Shown here one piece after another: positions 23,937 to 33,007 of a stretch of 64,000 nucleotides of DNA (positions are counted from its first letter, which is position 1; the number at the start of each line of letters is the position of its first letter). The translations under genes were made by a program, and so were the position numbers. The notes beneath the pieces are model-generated. The model was given only the letters and a program-made list of their open reading frames with translations. It was not told the DNA's origin and ran no database searches. This DNA comes from Streptomyces reniochalinae (GTDB taxonomy: Bacteria > Actinomycetota > Actinomycetes > Streptomycetales > Streptomycetaceae), in NCBI RefSeq assembly GCF_003323735.1, contig NZ_QOIM01000024.1:1-64000 (forward strand), read 5' to 3'.

Positions 23937-24488
23937 ATGCATCCCGAACCCGCCCCCGCGTCCACGCACGAGTCCACTCACGAACTCGCGCACGAACTCG
24001 CCACGATGAAGGCGGCGGACAACGCCGCCGCGGCCCAGGCCAACAGCCACGACCCTGCGGAGCAGCTCGCCTGGCGGCGGCTGACCGCCCGGCACGGTGA
24101 CCGGCTGCGCGTCATGCTGGAAGCGCACGGCCACTGGCCCACCACCGAGGAGGTGGGAGAAGAAGGAGTGCTCGGCGCCTGGCTGATCGCCCAGCACGCC
24201 GACCGCCAGCTCGACGTGCAGCGGCTGGCTCTGCGGCTGCTCGAACAGGCCGTCGAGGACGGTACGGCGGGGCCCGAGGGCCCGGGCCGCCTGGCCTTCC
24301 TCCGCGACCGGCTGCACGTCAACGCGGGCCTGCCCCAGCGCTACGGCACCCAGGTCCAGGGGGTGTCCGGGGCGGGGGAGCCGATCCTGTGGCCGGTGGA
24401 AGACCCGGAGAAGATGGACACCTACCGGAGCGAGGTGGGCATTGCGCCGTTCGCGGAGTACGTGGCGCGGTTCCTGCCCAAGGAGTAG
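23937..24488 (+). CDS. DUF6624-type hypothetical protein
   Basis: A 183-residue soluble protein. HGHWPTTEEVGEEG, AWLIAQHADRQLDVQRLALR and LAFLRDRLHVNAGLPQRYGT are the recurrent motifs of a family of unknown function (DUF6624 as I recall). The first 40 residues are low-complexity with repeated HESTHELAHELA. No signal peptide. The 270 bases upstream, after the hsaE remnant, hold no gene that I recognise. Whether it belongs to the accessory region or to the core is unclear. Confidence 0.7.
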   Translation: MHPEPAPASTHESTHELAHELATMKAADNAAAAQANSHDPAEQLAWRRLTARHGDRLRVMLEAHGHWPTTEEVGEEGVLGAWLIAQHADRQLDVQRLALRLLEQAVEDGTAGPEGPGRLAFLRDRLHVNAGLPQRYGTQVQGVSGAGEPILWPVEDPEKMDTYRSEVGIAPFAEYVARFLPKE

Positions 24489-24608
24489 CGGAGAGGGGGC
24501 CCGCCGGAGAAGCGGCGGTGACGGGGCGCGAGGCGGTGCCGCGCGGTCACCCGCCCGGCTCGCGCCACATCGCCCACATCACAGGCCCGCCCAGGGGGAG
24601 TTGGTGCC

Positions 24609-24910
24609 TCAACCCAGCACGGCGAAACCGTGCCGCTCGTACAGGGCGCGGCTGCGCCGCGAGGACGCCTCCAGGCAGGCGGGCAGGCCCTGCCGGTCGC
24701 ACCCGGCGAGCCGGTGCCGCAGCAGCGCTCCGCCGATACCCAGGCACTGGCGGCCCGGTGTGACGGCGATGGCCTGCACATAGGCGTGGTCCTCGTGGGG
24801 GTGGCCTTCGCCGGTGGCCTCGCCCAGCGCCGACAGGCGGGCGTCCCCGGGGCGACGCGGCCCAGCGCGGCGGCCAGCCACCACGACTCTCCGTCGTCAC
24901 GCACCAGTCC
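24609..24910 (-). pseudogene. GNAT acetyltransferase remnant, truncated and frameshifted
   Basis: The C-terminal GNAT motif A/B is preserved: YVQAIAVTPGRQCLGIGGAL with the acetyl-CoA loop, then LEASSRRSRALYERHGF. Upstream of residue ARLSALGEATG the matching sequence (ESWWLAAALGRVAPG) is in another frame, so there is a shift near 24845-24855. The N-terminal half of the domain is absent; the sequence runs into the end of the quinone oxidoreductase gene region. Not functional as read. Confidence 0.65.
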
Positions 24911-24952
24911 GAGAGGCGAGTATGCCGCACAGCGGGCCACCCGTCAGCGGAA

Positions 24953-25915
24953 TCAGACCGTCAGCACGACCTTGCCGAACAGCTCGCCGCCCGCCATCTT
25001 CTCGAAACCCTCGCGGGCGCGGTCGAGCGGAAGGCAGGTGTCGACGACGGGACGGATGCCCTTGGCCGCGCAGAAGCTGAGCAGGGAAGCCAGCTCCTCC
25101 TTGCCGCCCATGGTCGAGCCGACCACCTTCAACTCCAGGAAGAAGATCCGGTTCAGTTCCGCGGCCGGCGGATTGGGCCCGCTGGTGGCCCCGGAGATGA
25201 CCAGGGTGCCGCCCGGGCGCAGCGACTTGACCGAGTGCGACCAGGTGGCGGCGCCCACCGTCTCCAGCACGGCGTCCATCCGGTGCGGAAGCCGCGCACC
25301 CGACTCCACCGCGGCCTCGGCGCCCAGGTCGAGGGCGCGCTGCCGCTTGGCCTCGTCCCTGCTCGTGGCGAACATCCGCAGCCCGGCGGCCGCACCCAGC
25401 ACGAGCGCGGCGGTGGCGACGCCACCGCCTGCGCCCTGCACCAGAACGGAGTCGCCGGGGCGCACGCCGGCGTTCGTGAACAGCATCCGGTACGCCGTCA
25501 GCCACGCGGTCGGCAGGCAGGCGGCCTCCTCGAAGGACAGCTCCTTCGGCTTCGACAGCACGTTCCACTGCGGCACGGCCACCCGTTCGGCGAACGTGCC
25601 CTGGTAGCGCTCCGTGAGGATCGAGCGGGGCTCCCGCGGGCCGACGCCGTGCCCCGTCTGCCCGATCACGGAGTGCAGCACGACCTCGTTGCCGTCGTCG
25701 TCGATGCCCGCCGCGTCGCAGCCGAGGATCATCGGCAGCGACTCCTCGCCGAGGCCCACGCCGCGCAGGGACCACAGGTCGTGGTGGTTGAGGGAGGCCG
25801 CCCTCACCGCCACGGTCGTCCAGCCGGGCGGCACCTTCGGCTCCGGCCTCTCCCCCAGCTCCAGCCCGGCCAGCGGGTCTTCCTTGTCGATACGCGCGGC
25901 GTAAGCAGCAAACAT
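24953..25915 (-). CDS. Zinc-less MDR alcohol dehydrogenase/quinone oxidoreductase
   Basis: A 320-residue medium-chain dehydrogenase. LNHHDLWSLRGVG replaces the zinc-binding pattern in the catalytic domain, and the Rossmann domain shows VLVQGAGGGVATAALVLGAA and ATSRDEAKR (Arg favours NADPH). The structural-zinc cysteines are absent, so this is of the quinone oxidoreductase/enoyl-reductase group. The ATG at 25915 is followed by AAYAARIDKEDPLAGL, a usual start in actinobacterial members. Probably cytosolic NADPH-dependent reductase with unknown substrate. Flanked by pseudogenes on both sides, so it may be a survivor. Confidence 0.85.
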   Translation of the reverse strand: MFAAYAARIDKEDPLAGLELGERPEPKVPPGWTTVAVRAASLNHHDLWSLRGVGLGEESLPMILGCDAAGIDDDGNEVVLHSVIGQTGHGVGPREPRSILTERYQGTFAERVAVPQWNVLSKPKELSFEEAACLPTAWLTAYRMLFTNAGVRPGDSVLVQGAGGGVATAALVLGAAAGLRMFATSRDEAKRQRALDLGAEAAVESGARLPHRMDAVLETVGAATWSHSVKSLRPGGTLVISGATSGPNPPAAELNRIFFLELKVVGSTMGGKEELASLLSFCAAKGIRPVVDTCLPLDRAREGFEKMAGGELFGKVVLTV

Positions 25916-25984
25916 GCCGCCGACGCTACGCGCGCTGCCCCGCGCGGGACAGCGCGCGCGGGGTGCAAGCGATCCATCTCACGC

Positions 25985-26349
25985 GCTCATAGGAGGTGAC
26001 CTCGATGGTCGTCAGCACGCCGTCGGGGATCGGACCATTCGCCGTGACCGAGGAAATGGCGCTTGGGGGCCGAAACGCCGTCCGGACGCGCCCTGCCCTT
26101 CCGGTACGCCTCCACGACGAGGCCCCGCTCCCCGTACAACCACACATCCGGTCGGTGCTGCATGCACCGCTCCTGCAACCACTGGATGATCTCGTCGTGA
26201 TTTCCGTCCGGCACCTTCTTGACCCCGATCCGTCCGTCGAGGAACTCCGACGTGACGGTCTCGGGCGAGGACGAGGCGATCGCCTCGAACTCCTCCACCT
26301 GCGTCTGCTCCGCGCGCGGCTGCGCGTCCCGCTCGGCCACAACCGTCAT
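25985..26349 (-). pseudogene. Uma2-family (DUF820) nuclease-fold protein, frameshifted and truncated
   Basis: From the ATG at 26349 the frame gives a Uma2 N-terminal half: EFEAIA, EFLDGRIGVKKVPDGNHDEI, then IQWLQERCMQHRPDVWLY, RKGRARPDG. After GHGEWSDP the next conserved block DGVLTTIEVTSYE is in another frame; one extra base in the G run 26025-26028 explains it. The match ends at about 25985, before the last third of the domain. Uma2 genes are abundant in Streptomyces and often decay. Confidence 0.75.
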
Positions 26350-26447
26350 GGTGCACTCCCTCTCGCTGGGAGACGGTCTTGGTGACGCGGGTGGCTCGTC
26401 GTACAGAATCACCCTTGCGCACGCCCATACGGGTGACGTCGGGGGCG

Positions 26448-27353
26448 TCAGCCGTGCAGCGGCAGCGCCTCCGCCAGGGTGCGCCACTCCCCACGGGGCA
26501 GGTCCGTGCCCGTGTTGGCGGTGACGACCTGGAGGGCCATGTGGTCGGCGCCGGCGGCGAAGAACTCGTCCACGCGGGCGCGGACCGCCTCGGCGTCGCC
26601 GATGGCGAAGACGGCGTCGACCAGGCGGTCGCTGCCGCCGCCGTCGAAGTCGGACTCGGCGAAGCCCAGGCGCAGCAGGCTGTTGCGGTAGTTGGCCAGG
26701 GCCAGGTAGTGGGAGAGGTAGTCGCGCGCGGTGCCGCGGGCCTCGGCGCGGTCGGCGCCACGGGGCTGGAGGACGACCTTCAGCTCGGGCGCGAGCAGCG
26801 GTTCGGCGCCCAGGACGGAGCGGGCCTCGGACGTGTGCTCGACCGTCACGAGGTAGGGCAGCGCGCCCAGCGAGCGGTCGGCGGCCAGCTTCAGCATCTT
26901 CGGGCCGAGGGCCGCCAGCGCGCGCTGCGCTGCGGGCACGCCGCGCGGTGCGTTGTCGAGCACGTCGAGGTAGGAGCGCATCGCCGAGTAGGGGCGGTTG
27001 ACCAGCGGGTGGTCGAGCGTGGCGCCGCTCTTGGCCTCGTCGTGGCTGACGCCCAGGCCCAGCAGGAAACGGCCGCCGAACTCGTCCGTCAACTGCGCGT
27101 GGCGCGCGGCGACCTCGGGCGCGGCGTGCTGCCAGATGCTGAGGATGCTGGTGCCCACCGTCGCCCGCGAGGTGGCCGCCAGCAGCCGGTAGGCCATGTC
27201 GGGCGAGGGACTGCCACCGAGCCAGAGCGTGCCGTATCCCAGCTCTTCCAGCTCGGCGGCGGCCTCTTCCACCTGCGGCCTGCGTGCGGCGTCGTCCGTG
27301 CGCAGCGCGCTCGCCCAGATGCCGATCCTGCCCAGATGCGCGTTGTATGCCAT
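26448..27353 (-). CDS. LLM-class F420-dependent oxidoreductase
   Basis: A 301-residue luciferase-like monooxygenase fold protein: RIGIWASALRTD at the N-terminus, ELEELGYGTLWLGGSPS, VGTSILSIWQHAAPEVAARH and FLLGLGVSHDE are typical of the actinobacterial TIGR03620-like F420 group. It lacks a signal peptide and is expected to reduce or oxidise an unknown substrate with F420. The ATG at 27353 is chosen over a GTG at 27362. It lies about 100 bases beyond the ABC transporter operon end and could be co-transcribed with it. Confidence 0.85.
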   Translation of the reverse strand: MAYNAHLGRIGIWASALRTDDAARRPQVEEAAAELEELGYGTLWLGGSPSPDMAYRLLAATSRATVGTSILSIWQHAAPEVAARHAQLTDEFGGRFLLGLGVSHDEAKSGATLDHPLVNRPYSAMRSYLDVLDNAPRGVPAAQRALAALGPKMLKLAADRSLGALPYLVTVEHTSEARSVLGAEPLLAPELKVVLQPRGADRAEARGTARDYLSHYLALANYRNSLLRLGFAESDFDGGGSDRLVDAVFAIGDAEAVRARVDEFFAAGADHMALQVVTANTGTDLPRGEWRTLAEALPLHG

Positions 27354-27455
27354 GGCGCCCACAGCATCACATCGGCGCCCGCTATTCCAGGAACGACAGG
27401 TGCGGACAGCCGGCGCCCGCGACGGCTGCGGACACCGGCTGCCTGCCCGTCGCCG

Positions 27456-28217
27456 TCACAGCACCTTGGACAGGAACGACTTGGTCCGCTCGTGCCGCGG
27501 GTTGGACAGCACCTCGCGCGGGTCGCCGGACTCGACGACCACGCCGCCGTCCATGAAGACGAGCGAGTCGCCGACCTCCCTGGCGAAACCCATCTCGTGG
27601 GTGACCACGACCATCGTCATGCCGTCCCGGGCCAGTGCCTTCATCACGTCGAGGACCTCGCCCACCAGCTCGGGGTCGAGCGCGGACGTCGGCTCGTCGA
27701 AGAGCATCAGCTTGGGGTCCATGGCCAGGGCCCGCGCGATGGCGACCCGCTGCTGCTGGCCGCCCGACAGCTGGGCCGGATAGCTCTCCCGCTTGTCGGC
27801 CAGACCCACCCGGTCCAGCAGGTCCTCGGCCCGCTTGCGCGCCTCGGCCCTGGGGACGCGCTTGACCTGGACGGGCGCCTCCATCACGTTCTCGACCGCC
27901 GTCATGTGCGGGAAGAGGTTGAAGCGCTGGAAGACCATCCCGATGTCGCGCCGCTGCGCGGCGACCTCGCGGTCGCGCAGCTCGTAGAGCTTGCCGCCCT
28001 TCTCGCGGTACCCGACGAGCGTGCCGTCGACGTACAGCCGGCCCGCGTTGATCTTCTCCAGGTGGTTGATGCACCGCAGGAAGGTGGACTTGCCCGATCC
28101 TGAGGGGCCGACGACGCAGAAGACCTCGCCGGTCCGCACCTCCAGGTCGATGCCCTGGAGGACGTGGACGGGCCCGAAGGACTTGTGGACGGCCTCGGCC
28201 TTGACCATCGTGCTCAT
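27456..28217 (-). CDS. Polar amino-acid ABC transporter, ATP-binding protein
   Basis: A 253-residue ABC ATPase of the GlnQ/HisP group. GPSGSGKST is Walker A (about 40), [16 protein letters not shown] the signature, [14 protein letters not shown]alker B, and [12 protein letters not shown] the switch His. It energises uptake through the permease encoded just upstream; the ATG at 28217 overlaps the permease TGA by four bases. Third gene of the operon binding protein, permease, ATPase. The substrate is probably a polar amino acid (Glu/Gln/Asp class) judged from family. Confidence 0.93.
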   Translation of the reverse strand: MSTMVKAEAVHKSFGPVHVLQGIDLEVRTGEVFCVVGPSGSGKSTFLRCINHLEKINAGRLYVDGTLVGYREKGGKLYELRDREVAAQRRDIGMVFQRFNLFPHMTAVENVMEAPVQVKRVPRAEARKRAEDLLDRVGLADKRESYPAQLSGGQQQRVAIARALAMDPKLMLFDEPTSALDPELVGEVLDVMKALARDGMTMVVVTHEMGFAREVGDSLVFMDGGVVVESGDPREVLSNPRHERTKSFLSKVL

Positions 28218-29182
28218 GCGCCGATCCCTCCCGCGCCCTGGGCGCCGGAACCGGTGCCGCGGCCGAATGTGAACAGGTTCTTGCGCGCCCGCTGCCAGGG
28301 CGTGTCCGGCAGCTGCCGCGACGATCCCCGCGCGAAGCGGCGTTCCAGGTAGTACTGGCCGACGCTGAAGACGCTGGTGATGACCAGGTACCAGACGGTG
28401 GCCACCATCAGCAGCTCGACGACGGCGCTGGAGGTGTTGCCGATGTTCTGCCCCTTGCGCAGCAGTTCCTCGTACATGACCACGGAGCACAGGGACGAGG
28501 TCTTCAGCAGGTTGATGAACTCGTTGCCCGTCGGAGGCACGATCACCCGCATCGCCTGCGGGAGTACCACGCGGCGCATGTTCTGCGCCTGCGTCATGCC
28601 GAGCGCCTGCGAGGCCTCGGTCTGCCCCTCGTCCACCGACTGGATACCGGCCCGGCAGATCTCCGCCATGTAGGCGGCCTCGTTGAGGCCGAGGCCGAGG
28701 AGCGCCGCCATGAACGGAGTCATGACGTCGGTCATCTCGTCCTTGTAGATCGGCATGATGTCGAGGATCGGGAAGATCAGTGCGAGGTTGAACCACAGCA
28801 GCAGTTGCACGTAGACGGGCGTGCCGCGGAAGACCCAGATGTAGCCCCAGGCGACCGACGAGGTCACCGGGTTCTTCGACATCCGCATCACCGCGAGGAT
28901 CACGCCCAGCACCAGGCCCATGAGCATCGCGAGCACGCTGACCACCAGCGTGTTCTTGACGCCTTCGAGGATCTGGTCGTCGAAGAAGAAGTCGCCCACG
29001 GAGCCCCAGCGCAGCCCCTCCGCGGTGGCGAAGGCGCGCACCAGGAGCGCCAGCAGCGCGAGGACCACCACGGCGGAGACGTACCGCCCCCAGTGCCTCA
29101 CGGGTATGGCCTTGATGGCCTCCGGGACGTCCTTCGACGGGGGTGTCCCGTCGGACTCGGTCGCTTCGGTGGGTGTTTTCAC
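28214..29182 (-). CDS. Polar amino-acid ABC transporter, permease
   Basis: A 322-residue HisM/GlnP-type permease. A hydrophilic N-terminus of about 35 residues is followed by five to six membrane segments, with the EAA loop [21 protein letters not shown] and then [14 protein letters not shown] contacting the ATPase. [20 protein letters not shown] is the conserved C-terminal part. A single permease gene in the operon implies a homodimer. The GTG at 29182 is the start. The stop overlaps the ATPase start. Confidence 0.92.
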   Translation of the reverse strand: MKTPTEATESDGTPPSKDVPEAIKAIPVRHWGRYVSAVVVLALLALLVRAFATAEGLRWGSVGDFFFDDQILEGVKNTLVVSVLAMLMGLVLGVILAVMRMSKNPVTSSVAWGYIWVFRGTPVYVQLLLWFNLALIFPILDIMPIYKDEMTDVMTPFMAALLGLGLNEAAYMAEICRAGIQSVDEGQTEASQALGMTQAQNMRRVVLPQAMRVIVPPTGNEFINLLKTSSLCSVVMYEELLRKGQNIGNTSSAVVELLMVATVWYLVITSVFSVGQYYLERRFARGSSRQLPDTPWQRARKNLFTFGRGTGSGAQGAGGIGA

Positions 29183-29257
29183 GGGGGCTTGCCTCTCAGC
29201 GTCCTGGGCGGCCTTGCACGGGGCCCTTGGTGCGGTTCTCGTCTGTGGTGGCCCGGC

Positions 29258-30217
29258 TCAGGTACCGGCGTTGACGGTGACCTTTTTCACGCCGCCGTCC
29301 TGGACGCCCCACTTCTCCAGCGCACGCTGGTAGCTGCCGTCCTCGATGATCGCCTTCATGGCGGCCTGGAGCGCGTCCCTCAGCTTCCGGTTGTCCTTGC
29401 TGACGGCGATGCCGTAGGGGGCCGACTGCATCTGCTTGCCGACGACCTCGAAGTCACCGCTGGACTTGGCGGCGTTCGCGGCGACGGGGAAGTCGGAGAT
29501 GTCGGCGACGACGCCCCCGGTCTTCAGCCGCACGCGGGCCTCGTCGTCGGTGTTGTAGGCCTCGACGTCGATCTTCTTCTCGCCGTCCTCGACGCACTTC
29601 TTGGTCTGCGTCTTGAGGATCTCGTGCGAGGTGGTGCCGCGCTGGGTGGCCACCTTCCTGCCGCACATCTGGTCCACCGAGTCGATCTTCTCGGGGTTGC
29701 CCTTGCGGACCAGGATGGAGGAGCCGGCGGAGAGGTAGTCGACGAAGTCGACGCCCTTGCCCGCCTTCTTGCCCTCGTCGTCGAGGCCCTTCTGGCGGTC
29801 CTTGGTGTCCGTCATCGCCGACATGATCATGTCGAAGCGGCCGGTCTGCATGGAGGTGATCAGCCCGTCGAAGGTGCCGTTGGCGAACTGGAAGCGGACG
29901 CCGAGCTTCTCGCCCATCGCCTCGGCGATGTCCACGTCGAGGCCGACGATGTCGGCGCCCTCCTTGTACTCCATCGGCTTGTACGCGGCGTCGCTGCCGA
30001 CCTTGATGACACCGGCGTCGCGGATCTTGTCCGGCAGCTTGCCGCTCAACTCGGCCTTGCCGCCCGAGGAGCCGCCGCCCTGAGCGCCGTCCGTCTGGTC
30101 CCCGCAGCCGGCGAGCAGCAGGGCACCGCTGACCGCGAGGGCGACGGGCACGATCCGGGCGCGCCGCGCGGCCCCGCGCACGGTCGTGCCTGCGGTGACG
30201 GGCCTGCTTGCGGTCAT
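29258..30217 (-). CDS. Polar amino-acid ABC transporter, substrate-binding lipoprotein
   Basis: A 319-residue lipoprotein: signal segment RIVPVALAVSGALLLAGC with Cys as lipid site at about residue 37, a Gly/Ser linker, then an SBP_bac_3 domain (GVIKVGSDAAYKPMEY, GLDVDIAEAMGEKLGV, FDGLITSMQTGRFDMIMSAM). The ligand Arg/Asp positions cannot be assigned to one amino acid from sequence alone. It is the first gene of the operon, with AGGAGG about 8 bases upstream of the ATG at 30217. It binds substrate outside the membrane and delivers it to the permease. Confidence 0.92.
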   Translation of the reverse strand: MTASRPVTAGTTVRGAARRARIVPVALAVSGALLLAGCGDQTDGAQGGGSSGGKAELSGKLPDKIRDAGVIKVGSDAAYKPMEYKEGADIVGLDVDIAEAMGEKLGVRFQFANGTFDGLITSMQTGRFDMIMSAMTDTKDRQKGLDDEGKKAGKGVDFVDYLSAGSSILVRKGNPEKIDSVDQMCGRKVATQRGTTSHEILKTQTKKCVEDGEKKIDVEAYNTDDEARVRLKTGGVVADISDFPVAANAAKSSGDFEVVGKQMQSAPYGIAVSKDNRKLRDALQAAMKAIIEDGSYQRALEKWGVQDGGVKKVTVNAGT

Positions 30218-30748
30218 GGGCGGGTCCTCCTGGCGGTGAGGGAGCAGCCGTGGGTCGGGCACACACCTTCGGATGTCGCGACCGTGTCCGACGCGTGAAC
30301 GAATGAACGGATGGGGGGCATCTTGCCATCCGGACATGCGGGTGCAGGACGCCGCCGAGGTCAAAATCGGATAACGGAGAAGCGAATCCGATTACAGGGC
30401 GCGCCACGAGGCCGTAGAGGCGGCCGACAGCCCCCGCATCACCTCACACACCCCTCTCTCGTCTCACTCCGTGGACAGCTCGCCCGCGATCCGATGATTT
30501 GCCCCGGATCGCGGCGGGATGGTCACCGGTGCGGCTGGAAGTGAGTCGTCCGCAGCGGCGGTCGTCGGGTAGAAAGGTCGATTACACCCCTCACCCGGGG
30601 ACCAGGGCGCGTGTGCGGCGCGCCCGGCGTCCGTACCTCCCTCCGGGCCGCGGCCATCCGCTCGCCCGGGAAGCGGACGCGGTGCCCGCCCGTTCCTCAC
30701 CGCAGGGAGCGGTCACCCTCACCAGATTCGAATAAGGGGTTCAACACA
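30218..30748. other. 530-bp divergent intergenic region, ABC operon/malic enzyme
   Basis: No gene is supported here. The region is locally richer in A/T than its surroundings (for example 30361-30395), holds an 8-bp inverted repeat, and must carry the promoters of the leftward transporter operon and the rightward malic enzyme. A frame that extends upstream from the malic enzyme to 30611 is not supported by a ribosome site. Confidence 0.6.
30365..30393. promoter_or_regulatory. Inverted repeat AATCGGAT-N13-ATCCGATT
   Basis: AATCGGAT (30365-30372) and ATCCGATT (30386-30393) are exact reverse complements with 13 bases between. ATCCGAT occurs again at 30489-30495. The arms lie about 150 bases upstream of the binding-protein gene and are candidate regulator sites. 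Confidence 0.45.
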
Positions 30749-31945
30749 GTGGCAGCGGAGATCGTCAACCAGAAGGACGGGCTGGAGCCGGACGTCATCG
30801 ACCCGGCCTTCGCCCTGCACCGGGGCGGCAAGATGGCCGTGCAGGCGACGGTGCCCGTGCGCGACGCGGACGACCTGTCCCTCGCCTACACACCGGGCGT
30901 CGCGAAGGTTTGCAGCGCCATCGCCGAACAGCCCGAGCTCGTCGACGACTACACCTGGAAGTCACAGGTCGTCGCGGTGGTCACCGACGGCAGCGCCGTC
31001 CTCGGACTGGGCGACATCGGCCCGAAGGCCTCCCTCCCCGTCATGGAGGGCAAAGCCATCCTCTTCAAGCAGTTCGGCGGCGTGGAAGCGGTGCCGATCG
31101 CTCTCGACACCCAGGACGCCGACGAGATCGTCGACACGGTCGTCCGGCTCGCGCCCTCGTTCGGCGGCGTCAACCTCGAGGACATCGCGGCACCGCGCTG
31201 CTTCGAGATCGAGACCCGCCTCAAGGAGAAGCTGGACATCCCCGTCTTCCACGACGACCAGCACGGCACGGCCATCGTCACCCTCGCGGCGCTGCGCAAC
31301 GCGGCCAAGCTGAGCGGCCGCGCCCTCGGGCAGCTGCGCGCGGTCATCTCCGGCGCGGGCGCCGCAGGGGTCGCCATCGCCAAGATCCTCATCGAGGCGG
31401 GCATCGGCGACGTGGCGGTCTGCGACCGCAAGGGCGTCGTCTCCAGCGACCGCGAGGACCTCACCGAGGTCAAGCGCGAACTGGCCGGCTTCACCAACAA
31501 GGCCGGCCTCACCGGTTCCCTGGAGAACGCGCTGGCCGGCGCCGACGTGTTCATCGGCGTCAGCGGTGGCACGGTGCCCGAGGAGGCGGTCGCCACCCTG
31601 GCCGAGGACGCGTTCGTCTTCGCCATGGCCAACCCCAACCCGGAGATCCACCCGGACGTCGCCCGCAAGTACGCCTCCGTGGTCGCCACGGGGCGCAGCG
31701 ACTACCCGAACCAGATCAACAACGTCCTCGCCTTCCCCGGCGTCTTCGCCGGAGCGCTCCAGGTCCGCGCGACCGACATCACGGAAGGCATGAAGCTCGC
31801 CGCCGCGGAGGCGCTGGCCGCCGTCGTGGCCGACGAGCTGAGCCCCGAGCGGGTGATCCCCTCCCCCTTCGACGAGCGCGTCGCCCCGGCGGTCACCTCG
31901 GCGGTGGCGGCCGCGGCCCGGGCGGAGGGCGTCGCCCGCCGCTGA
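30749..31945 (+). CDS. NAD(P)-dependent malic enzyme
   Basis: A 398-residue decarboxylating malate dehydrogenase, the short bacterial type. SLAYTPGVAKVC (residues 43-54) and KQFGGVEAVPIALDTQD hold substrate residues; FHDDQHGTAIVTLAALRNAA is the metal-binding hallmark (Asp-Asp), and ISGAGAAGVAIAKILIEAG the cofactor loop. It converts malate to pyruvate and CO2 and links the TCA cycle with pyruvate/acetyl-CoA supply, important for storage lipid and polyketide precursors. The GTG at 30749 is preceded by AAGGGG at 30734-30739. It is followed by a strong hairpin at 31999. Confidence 0.93.
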   Translation: MAAEIVNQKDGLEPDVIDPAFALHRGGKMAVQATVPVRDADDLSLAYTPGVAKVCSAIAEQPELVDDYTWKSQVVAVVTDGSAVLGLGDIGPKASLPVMEGKAILFKQFGGVEAVPIALDTQDADEIVDTVVRLAPSFGGVNLEDIAAPRCFEIETRLKEKLDIPVFHDDQHGTAIVTLAALRNAAKLSGRALGQLRAVISGAGAAGVAIAKILIEAGIGDVAVCDRKGVVSSDREDLTEVKRELAGFTNKAGLTGSLENALAGADVFIGVSGGTVPEEAVATLAEDAFVFAMANPNPEIHPDVARKYASVVATGRSDYPNQINNVLAFPGVFAGALQVRATDITEGMKLAAAEALAAVVADELSPERVIPSPFDERVAPAVTSAVAAAARAEGVARR

Positions 31946-31998
31946 CCCCTTCCCCCAGGGATGCCTCACCCCCTGCTCCCCGGTTCCCGCCCCTCCAG

Positions 31999-32029
31999 CA
32001 CCCGAGGGTGACCCGCAGCCCCTCGGGTG
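31999..32029 (+). terminator. Hairpin terminator after malic enzyme
   Basis: CACCCGAGGG (31999-32008) and CCCTCGGGTG (32020-32029) form a perfect 10-bp stem with an 11-base loop, 54 bases after the malic enzyme stop and before the convergent methyltransferase gene. Confidence 0.8.
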
Positions 32030-32140
32030 CCTGTCAGCCTCTCGGGTGTTTGAGGAGCGGGGGGCCGGGGTGCGGTCTTGCAGGACGGAGTCCGGGGAAG
32101 AGCCCGGGAAACGGGAGGGGCCGGGGCCCACTCCTCCCTC

Positions 32141-32929
32141 TCACCGCAACCCGAGCACCAACGCGTCAGTGGGCGAAGCCCACACCGCCCGCGCCTCGGC
32201 GAAGCCGGCGTCGCGCAGCGTGGCCGCATGCCACCCCGCGTCCTGGAACTCCTCGTTGTTGTGGTCGTGCCGCACCTCGGACGGGTTCCCGAACAGGGCG
32301 AACCGCTCGGCGGCGACCTTCCCCAGCGCCGGGTCCTCGGCCAGCGCCGCCCACCAGCCGCCCCAGTCGAGGCGGCCCTCGCCCGTCCGCTGCCGCCTCC
32401 GCGTCTCCTCGTACGTGTGGACGGCGGCGTTGATCCGCGGCGTCGACTCGTCCGGCATGTGGTCGGCGTTCATGAAGACGCCGCCCTCCCGCACCAGCCC
32501 CGCCAGCTGCCCGTAGAGGGTGCGCAGCGGTTCGGTCCGCATCCAGTGGAGCGCCGTCGCGGTCAGTACGGCGTCGAAGGGGGCGTGTTCGCTCAGCGCG
32601 CCGGTCCAGTCCGGGTCGCTCAGGTCGACCGTCAGGAACCGGGCCCTTGGGTCCTCGGCGAAGGTACCGCGGGCGATGGTGAGCAGCGCGGGGTCGCGGT
32701 CGACACCGACAGTCGACGCCCGCGGCATCCGCTGGAGCAGCCGGTCCGAGATACTGCCCGTACCGCAGGCCAGGTCGAGCACCTTGGGTGCGGGGCCGAC
32801 CAGGGCCTCGGTCATCTCCAGCATGACCCGGAACCGCTCCTCGCGGTCGGGCAGGTACTCCTCCTGCTGCCGGTCCCAACTGTTCTGCCAGGCCGCCCAG
32901 TCCGCCTCGGGCAGTGCGTGGGTCGTCAT
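32141..32929 (-). CDS. SAM-dependent methyltransferase
   Basis: A 262-residue class I methyltransferase: VLDLACGTGSISDRLLQRMP at about residues 50-69 is motif I, GVDRDPALL motif II, FDAVLTATALHWM motif IV, and LREGG-like LVREGGVFMNADHM motif V. The substrate is not evident. The ATG at 32929 is preceded by GAGGGGGC. It is divergent from the CGNR zinc-finger gene with 78 bases between starts, so the two may share regulation. Confidence 0.85.
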   Translation of the reverse strand: MTTHALPEADWAAWQNSWDRQQEEYLPDREERFRVMLEMTEALVGPAPKVLDLACGTGSISDRLLQRMPRASTVGVDRDPALLTIARGTFAEDPRARFLTVDLSDPDWTGALSEHAPFDAVLTATALHWMRTEPLRTLYGQLAGLVREGGVFMNADHMPDESTPRINAAVHTYEETRRRQRTGEGRLDWGGWWAALAEDPALGKVAAERFALFGNPSEVRHDHNNEEFQDAGWHAATLRDAGFAEARAVWASPTDALVLGLR

Positions 32930-33007
32930 GACGCCCCCTCTGTCGTAATACCCTCGTAGTGGATTCAGCTGTTACCGACCATAGAACGTCCGCCGTAAGG
33001 ATCACAA

